Positions 1 to 9,541 of a DNA stretch of 43,290 bases are shown piece after piece. The translations under genes and the position numbers were made by a program. Each line of letters opens with the position of its first letter. Within the stretch, counting starts at the first letter, position 1. Under the pieces are notes generated by a model. It did not search any database. It was not told the DNA's origin and was given only the letters and a program-made list of their open reading frames with translations. Source of the stretch: Alkalinema sp. RU_4_3 (GTDB lineage Bacteria; Cyanobacteriota; Cyanobacteriia; Leptolyngbyales; Leptolyngbyaceae); the NCBI GenBank assembly GCA_012031975.1, contig JAAUSA010000015.1, positions 1-43,290 of the forward strand. The letters are read 5' to 3'.

Positions 1-110
1 GTTGGGGGATACACCGGATAAGCAGCCTCCAAGCTCCAGTCCTGAAGGGACTTCTAGATGCTAGCCCGCACTTCTAGTCGCGGGTGGGCTGGGAGCGCAG
101 TGACAAATTT
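1..110 (+). mobile_element. Possible 3' end of an IS200/IS605-type (TnpB) element
   Basis: The first bases can be read in one frame as a short open tail ending LGDTPDKQPPSSS..., with a stop at 62-64. A hairpin follows directly: CCCGC at 65-69 pairs with GCGGG at 80-84 around a 10-base loop. A hairpin just behind the tnpB stop is typical of the right end of IS200/IS605-type elements and of the 3' part of their guide RNA. The body of the gene would lie outside the window, so this rests on a short tail and one stem-loop. It could equally be a terminator of an unrelated upstream gene. Confidence 0.25.
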
Positions 111-222
111 TCCGTGAGAGGATTGTTGAATTTGGAATTGCTTGCCTGGTTGCCGGGAGGATGCGATCGATCCTCCACGAGTGCTACCATAGACCCATGG
201 TTCTTCCAAGGAACTAATACCC

Positions 223-333
223 ATGTTCAAAGCCGTATTAGCTATAGTCAAGAATGGCAAGATCGAACCCATCAGTCCGATCGACCTACCAGAAGGCACA
301 TCCCTACTAATCACCCTCGCAACTTTTGAATAG
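223..333 (+). CDS. Short antitoxin-like protein, probably truncated
   Basis: A 36-residue ORF starts MFKAVLAIVKNGKIEPI and continues with a LPEGTSLLITL segment. This resembles the N-terminal half of small cyanobacterial antitoxin-like proteins of the AF2212/DUF104 kind, which begin with a beta-hairpin of the form K-N-G-x-I-x-P followed by L-P-E-G. Such proteins are usually about 60-80 residues, so this copy appears cut short. Its last 23 bases overlap the antisense end of a decayed Rpn-family fragment, which suggests that recombination fused the two remnants. No toxin gene lies beside it. Confidence 0.4.
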   Translation: MFKAVLAIVKNGKIEPISPIDLPEGTSLLITLATFE

Positions 334-507
334 CCTCGATCGATAGACCAGTCGTTTTGGCAAGCGTTTCGGGGAAATACCTTCCTGGAGAAGCGCGATC
401 ACCATTTCTTGCTGCCGTTCAAAACGACCTTCTTCCTTCCATTCTTTCTGTTTTTGGATGTAAGCAGCGGATAGGTTCATGATTAGCTCCTCATCTGTAG
501 GAAGGAA
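311..507 (-). pseudogene. C-terminal fragment of an Rpn-family nuclease, frameshifted
   Basis: Read on the minus strand, this encodes LPTDEELIMNLSAAYIQKQK, then a glutamate-rich linker, then ALLQEGIS. After a one-base slip in the TCCCC run it continues as PETLAKTTGLSIEAIQKLRG and stops. The segment parallels the C-terminus of the neighbouring fragment at 530-986 residue by residue, so the two are tandem copies of the same domain end. The family is the recombination-promoting nuclease/putative transposase (Rpn, PD-(D/E)XK) group. The nuclease domain is absent here, so the fragment is non-functional. Confidence 0.6.
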
Positions 508-529
508 TGTGATCTACCCACCCGTCAAC

Positions 530-986
530 CTAATTCGATCGCAAACTTTGAAGGGACTCGATCGATATCCCTGTGGCTTGGGCGATCAAGTCGAGGGAGA
601 CTCCGGCTTGGAGGAGGGCGATCGCGACTTCCTGCTGCCGTTCACTCCGCCCCTCTCGACGTCCCTCTTGATGCCCCTCTTGGTGCCCTTCTTGGCGACC
701 TTCTTCTTTCCATTCTTGCTGCTTTTGGAGATAGGCGGCGGATAGGTTCATAATTAGCTCCTCATCTTCTGGAGTAAGTTGACGACGGTTCTCAAGGTCG
801 GCGCGGTAGCTAGTGAGTAGTTCCTCAATGCTAGCATAGAGATCCCCTTCATTGTGATGCTGGGTCACAAAGATCCGCGAATTGAGTTTCTGATTTAAAT
901 GGGCGATTAGGACGAGCTTTACCAATGACGCTCAGGAGTTCCGTCAGATATGTTTTGGCAAAATCGTCATGGGGAAACTGTGACAT
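530..986 (-). pseudogene. Rpn-family nuclease/putative transposase, internally deleted
   Basis: The minus strand from an ATG at 986 reads MSQFPHDDFAKTYLTELL and on to KSETQFADL, a typical Rpn-family N-terminus, before the frame ends at 849. From about 880 another frame carries the family's C-terminal part: SYRADLENRRQLTPEDEELI, a linker of repeated EGxxEG units, then ALLQAGVSLDLIAQATGIS and a final stop at 530. Intact members are about 250-330 residues. Roughly the middle 100-200 residues, which hold the catalytic core, are missing at the junction. This is a genuine remnant with an internal deletion plus frame change. It lies next to a second, shorter C-terminal copy. Confidence 0.65.
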
Positions 987-1539
987 TTAGATGATTGGAA
1001 CAATGATGTCATTATGATATGGGATGAATTGATCTGGGGAATCTATCTTGAGGAAGGGATCGATCGATTGTACTGGTATTCCTATGGGAGGATATTGTAG
1101 TTAGCCAACTATTAGGTGATATTTTGGCTTTCAAGTTGGTCAAGGAAACGAGTCAGTTTGTCAAAGCTACTGTTCATTTGTCAAATCTCCGATCGCTTAA
1201 AAGTTTACCACCTCTCCAAAATCTGTTGATTCTGGTTGATTGGGTGATTAGGGGCGCGGCTCCGCCCACTCAATCAACAGATTTGGAGAGGTAGTCAGAT
1301 TATGGACCGTACCATACAGTAGATGACCCAGGGAAGGCTGAGGCAACACAAGCATATCCTGCGTGTCAGCCGTCTTAAAATTCACCACAAAGAAATCAGG
1401 CAGTATATTGAAGCGAGTCGTGATGGCAAGAAAACTTAACAAATCCTAGCCTTACTTCACTCAAACGCAATGTTACCAGGGGATTCTCCCTAGCGCATCC
1501 GTTGCTATAATTTTCGATAACCTCGTTCCCTTCCCCAAG
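987..1539. other. Gene-free interval with a palindromic element
   Basis: No convincing gene is seen. A 64-codon minus-strand frame at 1248-1442 overlaps one arm of the palindromic element and has no recognisable family. It may be another decayed remnant. The last 100 bases should hold the promoter of the downstream oxidoreductase, but no clear -35/-10 pair or Shine-Dalgarno sequence stands out. Confidence 0.5.
1210..1292. repeat. 83-bp imperfect palindrome (possible MITE-like hairpin)
   Basis: The left arm (1210-1231, starting ACCTCTCCAAAATCTG) is the reverse complement of the right arm (1272-1292, ending CAGATTTGGAGAGGT) apart from one extra A. The inner flanks GATTGGGTG and CACTCAATC also pair with G-T wobbles, and a small GGCG/CGCC hairpin sits at the centre. 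The whole unit could fold into one long hairpin. It lies in a region of decayed mobile genes, which fits a non-autonomous mobile element or a relic of one. Only one copy is visible in this window. Confidence 0.55.
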
Positions 1540-2826
1540 ATGACCACCCCCAATTCCCTCGCCAAGGACCCTCAGCCGTCAGCCAATCCAGCCCACCATC
1601 AAATCCTAGTCGTAGGTGGTGGCTCGGCGGGCATCACCGTCACAGCCCAGCTTCTGCGGCAGGATCGATCGCTGGATATCGCGATCCTCGAACCCGCCGA
1701 TCGCCATGCCTATCAGCCCGCCTGGACCTTAGTGGGAGCAGGCTGTTTGGCCTTTGAAGACACGGTGAAACCCGAGGCGGATTGCATTCCCGAGGGCGCG
1801 ACCTGGCTGAGGAACGGGGTGGCTCAGTTTGAACCGGACCAGAACTATCTGGTGACCCAGACAGGGCAAAAAATTAGCTATGACTATTTGATCGTAGCGC
1901 CCGGCATTCAGCTAGATTGGGATCGCATTGCTGGCTTGAAGGAGGCCCTGGGTAAAAATGGCGTCTGTAGTAACTATTTACCAGGTGGCGCGACCTATAC
2001 TTGGGAGCTGATCCAACAGTTTCAAGGTGGCAACGCATTGTTTACCTTTCCCGCGACCCCGATTAAATGTGCTGGGGCACCGCAGAAGGTGATGTACCTG
2101 GCCGATGACAGCTTCCGGCGCAAGGGAGTGCGCGCCACCACACAAATCACCTATTGCACCGCCACGCCAAAAATCTTCGGAGTCCCCACATTTATTCCAC
2201 CCTTGATGCAGGTTGTGGAACGCAAAGGCATCGATCTGAAGGTGTCCCATAATTTGAAAGCCATTCACGGCGAGGCCAAGGAAGCGGTGTTTGACGTGAC
2301 GATCGACGGAGTCACCGAAGAGGTGACCATGCCCTACGACCTGCTGCATGTTGCCCCGCCCATGAGTGCGCCGGATTTTATTAAGGCGAGTAAACTGGCG
2401 ATCGCTAGTCCCCTGGGTTGGGTTGATGTGGATAAATATACCTTGCAGCACAATCGCTATGCCAACGTGTTTAGCCTAGGCGATGCCTCCTCCCTGCCGA
2501 ATTCCAAAACCGCAGCGGCCATTCGACGACAGGCGCCTGTTCTCGTGCAAAATCTCCTGGCCCTCATCCGCAAAGGCTCCCTGGATGCCAAATATAATGG
2601 CTATAGCTGCTGCCCATTGATTACGGGCTACGGCAAGACCATCATGGCGGAGTTTGACTACGAGGGCAATCCCTATCCCAGTTTTCCGCTCGATCCGACC
2701 CAGGAGCGCTACAGCATGTGGTTGCTCAAGCGCCATACGCTACCTTGGGTCTACTGGAACCGCATGCTAAAAGGTGCAGACCATGAAGGCAACGTGATTC
2801 GGCGCCTAACCGGAATGCGCTCATGA
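1540..2826 (+). CDS. sqr: Sulfide:quinone oxidoreductase, type II (SQRDL-like)
   Basis: This 428-residue flavoprotein should oxidise sulfide with transfer of electrons to the membrane quinone pool. The N-terminal dinucleotide-binding motif VVGGGSAG is at residues 24-31, and a second FAD contact FSLGDASS is at 311-318. The type II pattern is clear: KCAGAPQK with Cys177, and YSCCPLITGYGK with Cys357/Cys358, match the regions holding the redox cysteine pair of mitochondrial-type SQOR. No transmembrane segment is seen, as expected for a peripheral membrane protein. It stands alone, with 70 bases to the next gene. In cyanobacteria such enzymes serve detoxification of sulfide or, less often, sulfide-dependent electron supply. 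The sequence does not say which applies here. Confidence 0.85.
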   Translation: MTTPNSLAKDPQPSANPAHHQILVVGGGSAGITVTAQLLRQDRSLDIAILEPADRHAYQPAWTLVGAGCLAFEDTVKPEADCIPEGATWLRNGVAQFEPDQNYLVTQTGQKISYDYLIVAPGIQLDWDRIAGLKEALGKNGVCSNYLPGGATYTWELIQQFQGGNALFTFPATPIKCAGAPQKVMYLADDSFRRKGVRATTQITYCTATPKIFGVPTFIPPLMQVVERKGIDLKVSHNLKAIHGEAKEAVFDVTIDGVTEEVTMPYDLLHVAPPMSAPDFIKASKLAIASPLGWVDVDKYTLQHNRYANVFSLGDASSLPNSKTAAAIRRQAPVLVQNLLALIRKGSLDAKYNGYSCCPLITGYGKTIMAEFDYEGNPYPSFPLDPTQERYSMWLLKRHTLPWVYWNRMLKGADHEGNVIRRLTGMRS

Positions 2827-2896
2827 GCCCTTGGGGCAAAGATGAGGATTGTTTGAGAAATTGAGCTGAACGCCGCCGCTTCTGTAGAATAGAGCT

Positions 2897-5800
2897 ATGG
2901 AGCCTGTTGAATCAGCCCAGTCTATCCCCTCAGTCTCACCAATCTGCTGTATGGAAGTTTTGCATGGTACTTGGATTCCGGAAAGGAGCGATCGCTTTCT
3001 TCAAGGTGGTGCGTTCTACCTCTGGGTCGAAACAGACTTCCAATCCGGTGGGGGGAAGGACAACCATCATCCCAGCCATCTCAAAAGCACCGATCTCGCC
3101 AACTTCCTCCAGGACACCCTCGGACTAAAACCCCGCCCCCAAACCCCGACCCGCCCTAGGTCTCAACCCGCTTCGATCGCCAACGAAATCCTCCCCCGCT
3201 ATTTTCTCCTCCCCACCGATCGACACCAACCCCTGCCCTCCTGGGAAATGGCCCAGTACATGGAGAGGTCAATGCCGGAGGTCGTGGAATGGGACTATTG
3301 GGAAATAGATTGCTATCCTGCCCTGATCGGCCTCGATGACTATGGCCAACATCAGGCCAGTAACGTGATTCGGCTCCTACAGGAGCTAAACTTTCTGACC
3401 CAGCATCGGTTGATCGATGTGCAAATGGGAACGGATTTACTGTTTTGGTATCACTATACCCAGCAATTTAAGCAGGTGATTCTGCGCGATCAATATATCC
3501 CAGCCCTAAAATATCGTCCCACGATCACCGAATCCCGCAGCAATGAACTAGAGACCTTTGAGATCTATCCAGGCTGGGAAATTGTTTCGGAAAGTTACAA
3601 TGCGCTGGTCAAAAGTTTCAGCGAAGAAATGCCGCCTTTTTGCAGTGCGGGATTTGCGGTGGAGCCAGAGGAGCTGTGTTTGCATCAGACGGACCTGTTG
3701 CTTCGCCATTTCTCCGAGGTATTACTCCAGGAAATCGTACTCAATACGCCGAAACCCAGTACCTTTACGAAAAAGTATGACGATACGCTGTTGCAGGATT
3801 GTCTTCACAAGGATGATATTGAAGCCTTTTGGGACGATAATGTGGGTCTCGAACATTACTACAAATGGCGGGAATGGCGCGATCGAATCACCCATGCCGA
3901 AACCCCCGGTGAATTTGTACTCGCCTTCTGTGTGCGGGAACCCGCGCGATCCGAAGAGGATTGGAAAATTGTTTTGCAGGTGGCCCCGATCGCTGATCCG
4001 TCCCAGCTTTTAGATCTCAAAGCCTACTGGAAAAACCACCCGCCGCCCGCAGGGCCTTAAATCTTGGCGAAGACTTTGAGCAGAGCCTATTGCGCCACCT
4101 CGGCTACGCGGCTCGGATCTATCCGAAACTCTGGTCGGGCTTAGATAATGCTGAGCCTGACTCGATTCAGGTGCCCCTAGGTGAGGCCTTTGATTTTCTC
4201 CAGGAAGCGGCATGGGTCATGGAGGAAGCGGGCTATCGGGTGATTGTCCCCGCCTGGTGGACGCCGAAGGGCCGCCAGCGGGCCAAGGTGCGTCTCAAGG
4301 CAGATTCCAAAAAGGCAAATCCAAGGGTGATCAAGAGGGTTATTTTTCCGCCACGGCCCTCGCTTCCTACGACTATGAATTTGCCATTGGCGATCAGGCC
4401 GTTACCCGACAGGAATGGTCCCAGTTGATCGAAAACAAAGCACCCCTGGTGCAGTTTCGGGGGCAGTGGATGGCCCTCGATCGCGACAAGATGCAGCAGA
4501 TGATGGAGTTTTGGCAAAAGCAACGCGCCACCCAGCCGGAGATGAGTCTGGTGGATCTGCTGAAAATTTCGACCACCGATGATGACAGTGTGGAATTGCA
4601 GGTGGAGCACGATCGCACCCTCTCCGATATGATGCGGCGCCTCGGGGATAAAAGTCAGCTAGAGGAAGTGGCCGATCCCAAACAGTTCCAGGGTCAATTG
4701 CGCCCCTACCAGCGGCGGGGGGTGGGGTGGCTGGCCTATGTGGAAATGCTGGGCCTGAATGGCTGTCTGGCCGATGATATGGGCATGGGGAAATCCGCCC
4801 AGGTGATCGCTCGATTGATCCATGAGCGCGATCAAGCGGTCGGCGCTGTCAAAAAACGCAATGCAAAACCGCCTAAGGTCCGGCCTACCTTACTGATCGC
4901 CCCGACCTCCGTCATTGGCAACTGGGGTAAGGAACTGGAGAAGTTTGCGCCGCACCTGCGGTTTATTTTGCACCATGGGAGCGATCGTATCTGTGAGACT
5001 AAAGCCTTTACTAAGGCAGTCCAGGACTGTGACGTGGTAATTACTTCCTATGCCTTGGTGCGATTAGATGAAGCGATGCTTTCGGCGCAGCAATGGCAAC
5101 GTATTGTGATTGATGAAGCGCAGAATATCAAAAACCCGAAGGCAGCTCAAACCAAGGCTATTTTAAAACTCCCCGCTCAGCATCGGTTGGCGCTGACTGG
5201 AACGCCCGTGGAGAATCGGCTGCTCGATCTCTGGTCGATTTTCAACTTCCTCAATCCGGGTTACCTCGGCAAAGAATCGCAATTCCGGACTTCCTTTGAG
5301 CTGCCGATCCAGCGCGATCATGATTTGCCGCGATCGCTAACCCTAAAAAAACTCGTAGAACCCTTTATTCTCCGGCGAGTCAAGACCGACCCAGCGATCA
5401 TCCAGGACTTGCCCGATAAGGTCGAACAGAAATGCTACTGCAACCTGACCAAAGAGCAGGCCGCCCCTGTACGAAGTCGTCGTCAAGGAGGTCGGCCAAA
5501 AGATCGAAACCCTAGAGGGCATTCAGCGCAAGGGAATGATCCTCGCGACGCTGACGAAACTCAAGCAAATCTGCAACCACCCGGCCCAATTCCTCCAGGA
5601 CAACAGCGACTTCACCCCGGCCAGGTCCCACAAGCTAGAACGTCTCATGAACATGATCGAGGAAGTCATGGCCGAGGGCCAGAGTCTGCTGATCTTCACC
5701 CAATTCACCGACATCGGCGAATCCCTCGAAAAACTCTTCCGCCAGCAGCGCTATGCAACCTACTACCTCCACGGCGCCACGACCCGGAAAAAGCGCGAAA

Positions 5801-6165
5801 CCATGATCGCCCAGTTCCAAGACCCCGAAACCGGACCTGCGGTCTTCATCCTATCGCTGAAGGCCGGCGGCGTCGGCATCACCCTCACCAAAGCCAACCA
5901 TGTCTTCCACTTCGATCGCTGGTGGAACCCCGCCGTCGAAGACCAGGCCACCGATCGCGCCTTCCGCATTGGCCAAACCCAAAATGTCTTTGTCCATAAA
6001 TTCATTGCCCTCGGCACCCTGGAGGAACGCATCGACCAAATGATCGAAGACAAGAAAAAAATTGCAGGCGCCATCGTCGGCAGCGACGAATCCTGGCTCA
6101 ACACCCTAGACAACCAAGCCTTCAAGCAGCTAATCGCCCTCAACCGCAAAGCGATCGTCGATTAA
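2897..6165 (+). CDS. SNF2-family helicase with SNF2_assoc domain (three frame breaks)
   Basis: Reading through three single-base breaks gives about 1089 residues. The N-terminal ~500 residues resemble the bacterial SNF2-associated domain. The ATPase half has CLADDMGMGKSAQV (Walker A-like), VIDEAQNIKNPKA (DExx box, as DEAQ), LALTGTPVENRL (motif III) and, in the C-terminal lobe, SLLIFTQFTD, GGVGITLTKAN and DRAFRIGQTQ. The breaks are a base lost near 4045 in a CCGCCGCCC stretch, an A lost in the A5 run at 4309-4313, and an extra C in the run at 5464-5467. Nothing else in the protein looks decayed, so sequence error is the likelier cause, though a real pseudogene is possible. A SWIM-domain gene follows 43 bases downstream, a common pairing for this helicase type. 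The substrate is unknown. Confidence 0.82.
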
Positions 6166-6208
6166 ACGTTCAAACCTCACCGTTCACCGTTCACCCTTCA
6201 AAAACCCC

Positions 6209-7051
6209 ATGGCTAAATTAGAATTTGCCCGCAACTGGTGGAGTCAAAACATGCTCGCAACGATCGAGCGCATGTCAGACTCAGCACGTCTTGGTCGAGG
6301 CCGTAGCTATGCAAGGGGCGGCAAAATTAAGTCCCTAGATATTGAAGGCAACCGAATTCTGGCCCAGGTGCGGGGGTCGGTCAATCCCTATTTTGGGGTC
6401 TATCGGGAGCCGACCTATTTCACGACGATCGAATTTAAGCAATTTAGTTTGCCGGAATGGCGAGAGATCATCAAGTTGATTGGGTCGAAGGCGGGGTTTT
6501 TGTCGCGGCTGATGGTGTATGAGCTGCCCGAAAATATTGAAGAACCCTTCAAATCCCTGGGCCTACGACTGCTGCCCTTAAACAGTCAGGACTTTAAAAT
6601 TAGCTGTTCCTGCCCAGACTATTACGGCCTCTGCAAACATGGCATTGGGGTCTACTATCGTCTGGTGGTGGCGATCGATCAAGACCCCTTCTTGCTATTC
6701 GAACTGCGGGGCATGCCCCGCGAAGAGCTGCAAGCTGCCCTCCAGGCCACACCGCTGGGTCAGGGTCTAGCCCAGGAACTGGAAGCAAGCCCGATCGAGC
6801 CGGAGCCCGTTGAGAGCTATTTCCCGCGCCCTGAACTCGTTCCCCTGCAAGCAATGGATGTCCATCACTTCTGGATGGGAACCAAACGATTGCCAAAGGA
6901 GATCCAAGTACCACCAGCTAGCCCTGTCTCTGGGATCCTAATCAAGAAACAGGGTGATGCTCCCCTATTCTGGGAAGGTTCAGAGTCTTTCTTGGCCGTG
7001 ATGGACGAACTATACGATCGCGTCAAAACTAAAAACAAGGATCTGTTTTAA
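6209..7051 (+). CDS. SWIM zinc-finger protein, partner of the SNF2 helicase
   Basis: A 280-residue protein with a SWIM zinc-binding motif CSCPDYYGLCKHG (Cys133, Cys135, Cys142, His144). SWIM domains are predicted to bind DNA or protein and are frequently encoded next to bacterial SNF2 helicases, as here (43 bases after the helicase stop). The two probably work together on nucleic acid, but the process is not known. The 65 residues before the motif are well conserved in style (WREIIKLIGSKAGFLSRL). The C-terminal 130 residues are proline-rich and probably less structured. Its stop codon overlaps by a few bases with the stop of the convergent ELWxxDGT gene. Confidence 0.8.
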   Translation: MAKLEFARNWWSQNMLATIERMSDSARLGRGRSYARGGKIKSLDIEGNRILAQVRGSVNPYFGVYREPTYFTTIEFKQFSLPEWREIIKLIGSKAGFLSRLMVYELPENIEEPFKSLGLRLLPLNSQDFKISCSCPDYYGLCKHGIGVYYRLVVAIDQDPFLLFELRGMPREELQAALQATPLGQGLAQELEASPIEPEPVESYFPRPELVPLQAMDVHHFWMGTKRLPKEIQVPPASPVSGILIKKQGDAPLFWEGSESFLAVMDELYDRVKTKNKDLF

Positions 7052-9432
7052 ACGATCGTCGCCAGCGTAATTCCCAGAATTTCCTCTCCATTTTTTAGCT
7101 TGGCAAACTTCGCTGGATCGAGTATGGCACCTGACTTGAACTGGAATTGATCGAGCTTCCAGTAGCCCACTTGATCGGTGCCTGTTTTCTGCCAAAGCAA
7201 ATCGAACTTACCGTCGCCGTCAAAGTCAGCTAGACCCTTGATGCGCCAGGAATTATCCGGAGTGATTGACAGGAAACTCCCGGAAGTGAGGTTCATTTTG
7301 TTGAGTTTCCAGGTGGCAACCTGGCCAGAGGTACTATTGCGCCAGATGATATCGACATTGCCATCATTATCGAGATCCGCCAATCCCTGCACCTGCCAAC
7401 CGGCCCCACTGGCCGTCCCTGAAAAATTCCCCGATACAAATTTGCCATCCTTGAGTTTCCAGAAAGCCGTCTGGCCCGTGGCCTGTTCGCGCCAGAACAG
7501 GTCGAGCTGGCCGTCGCGGTCAAAGTCGGCAATCCCCTGGACCTCCCAACCGATCGCTGTTGTCGGTAGGAAGAAGGCGGACTTAATGACCCGCGTAAAT
7601 TGGGCCGAGCTATCCGTGGGATTGGCCAGACCCTGGGTAATATCGATGGTCCAGAGGGCTACTTCGCCTGTGCGACGGTTGGTCCAAAGGAGGTCATTGT
7701 AGCCATTGCGATCGAAGTCCCCCAAACCCACAATCTGCCAATTGAGATCGCCAACTGTATACAAACCCTGAACCGCCGGATATTCAAACCCCCGCGATCC
7801 GAGGTTGCTATTGAAATAGGCCACCTCTCCCGTAGTACGGTTGTAGCCGATCTGGGTGCGGGGGCCGAAATAGCGCGAGGGCGATCGATCTTCAAACAGA
7901 TCCCAGTTCTCCCGCTGAAGGCTGGGTGCAATGTCAACCGTCGGCGTGGCGGCAGGCCGATTGAGATCCCGGAGCAGTTTTGTGCCAGCGATCGTGCCGT
8001 CACTCTGCCAGACTTCTCGCCCGTAGGTGGCGGTGTCGAGGATGGCGATCGCCTGATCGCCCACAACTTTGACGGGTTTGTAACTGCTCACGAGGGCGGG
8101 GCTGATCCGTACAGTTCCCTGGGTCGTGCCATCGGTGCTCCAAAGGCCGCGATCGCCCGCGAAATAGGTCTGGCCCTTGAGATCGAAAAATTCCACGCGA
8201 TCGCCTTCGTTAATGGTCAGGCTGGGGGTGAGATTGCCAGCTTTGAGGGCATCGATGGACCAGAGTTTCGTAATGCCGACTTCGTGGATGTAGCCGGAGG
8301 TTTGGCGCAGGTAGGTGGTGTTGAGGATGGTTTCGAGGCGGAAGTTGACGGCGCTGGTGCGATCGCGATCGTCCCGGAGTCCATTGGTGGCCAGTTGTTT
8401 GGTGCCGGAGGCGGTGCCGTCGGTTTCCCAGAGACTGGTTTCGTAGGTGTTGTTGCTGCGGTAGGCGGAGAAGGTAAGGTAGGTTTTGCCGCTTGGATCG
8501 GTCTTGAGGGTCAAATTAATGTTGCTGCCGATGTAGCCACTGAGGGGGTCGGAGGTAATGCTTTTGAGGAATTGGGTGCTGGCCCCGTTGGTGCGCCAAA
8601 GCCCCTGGCGTCCGCTCAGATCCTCGGCTAGAAAATAGCTCTGCCCATTGCTGGCTAGGCTTTCTCCGCCATAGCCGCCAGGGTAGGTATCATCCCAAAA
8701 CTGGAGTTTTTTAAAGGTGCCGATCGCCGTGGTGCCGTTCAAACTCCCGTCGCTTTTCCAAAGAGTCAGGTTGTTGCCGCTTTTGCCCCAGAGGTAGAGC
8801 GTATTGTTTTGGGTGAAGATGCGATCGATCGCGGGAATTTTGCTCGATAGATTGACTTCGGTGGGGGTGTTGGTGCTGTTATTGGCGATGAATAGGCTGC
8901 TGGGAAATTGAGTTTTGGTGAAAAAGAGGCGATCGCCCAGGGTGGCGGAGGTTTTGAGGCGATCGCCTGGGTTGAGACTCAGGCTGCTGGAGGTGCTGCC
9001 GTCGCTATGCCAGAGGTTGGTTTGATCGATATTGAGGTCGGGATTGATGTCTCCTGTGACCCAAAAGTGATTGTTGATGGAGCCGATCACATTGAGGCTG
9101 GGGAAGGGGTTGCCGCCGCCATAGAGGGGGGAGAGTTCAAAGTTTTTCAGCTTGGTGGTGCCGCCCGTGGTGCCATCGGTGACCCAAACCCCGGTGTCGC
9201 GGGTGAAGAAGGTTTTGCTGCCAATGGTTGTGACGTTTTGGAGGGTGAAGTCGCGGTTGCCGACGGGGGGGACTTCTGGGTTGTCAAACTGTTTGACGAA
9301 CTGGGCATCGCCGCTCTGTGAGACTTTCCAGAGGGCATTGTTGGCCCCAAAGTAAGATGTGTTGCTGATCGATAGGCCTGTGGAGGATTGGGTGCCGATC
9401 GTCAAGGATTCATTAGTGGCAATTGGCAACAT
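7048..9432 (-). CDS. ELWxxDGT-repeat and VCBS/FG-GAP-repeat protein
   Basis: This 794-residue protein is made of repeats. The first ~500 residues carry units of the ELWxxDGT type (LWKSDGSLNGT, LWETDGTASGT, LWSTDGTTQGT, VWQSDGTIAGT), which suggest a beta-propeller-like fold. The last ~250 residues carry four VCBS/FG-GAP-like units with calcium-binding loops (DFDRNGYNDLLW, DFDRDGQLDLFW, DLDNDGNVDIIW, DFDGDGKFDLLW). Such proteins are generally outside the cell and may have adhesive or matrix roles. No signal peptide is visible at the chosen ATG (MLPIATNESLTIGTQ), so export would need another route or a different start. The convergent SWIM gene overlaps its stop. Confidence 0.8.
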   Translation of the reverse strand: MLPIATNESLTIGTQSSTGLSISNTSYFGANNALWKVSQSGDAQFVKQFDNPEVPPVGNRDFTLQNVTTIGSKTFFTRDTGVWVTDGTTGGTTKLKNFELSPLYGGGNPFPSLNVIGSINNHFWVTGDINPDLNIDQTNLWHSDGSTSSSLSLNPGDRLKTSATLGDRLFFTKTQFPSSLFIANNSTNTPTEVNLSSKIPAIDRIFTQNNTLYLWGKSGNNLTLWKSDGSLNGTTAIGTFKKLQFWDDTYPGGYGGESLASNGQSYFLAEDLSGRQGLWRTNGASTQFLKSITSDPLSGYIGSNINLTLKTDPSGKTYLTFSAYRSNNTYETSLWETDGTASGTKQLATNGLRDDRDRTSAVNFRLETILNTTYLRQTSGYIHEVGITKLWSIDALKAGNLTPSLTINEGDRVEFFDLKGQTYFAGDRGLWSTDGTTQGTVRISPALVSSYKPVKVVGDQAIAILDTATYGREVWQSDGTIAGTKLLRDLNRPAATPTVDIAPSLQRENWDLFEDRSPSRYFGPRTQIGYNRTTGEVAYFNSNLGSRGFEYPAVQGLYTVGDLNWQIVGLGDFDRNGYNDLLWTNRRTGEVALWTIDITQGLANPTDSSAQFTRVIKSAFFLPTTAIGWEVQGIADFDRDGQLDLFWREQATGQTAFWKLKDGKFVSGNFSGTASGAGWQVQGLADLDNDGNVDIIWRNSTSGQVATWKLNKMNLTSGSFLSITPDNSWRIKGLADFDGDGKFDLLWQKTGTDQVGYWKLDQFQFKSGAILDPAKFAKLKNGEEILGITLATIV

Positions 9433-9541
9433 AAGTTTTCAAGGGATGTGACGTAGGTGGAATTCAGGATACAAACTTGCTTCCAGCCTAAGCAGTTCCC
9501 CTGGGGTGTCACATCCGTGAGAGAAAATTTTTACCTAATGT

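Noticed and set aside
7600-8631. Long open frame antisense to the ELWxxDGT gene (343 codons, plus strand)
   Set aside because: It lies fully inside a repeat protein on the other strand with clear motifs. The antisense frame has glycine/alanine-rich composition without a domain, as expected from codon bias.
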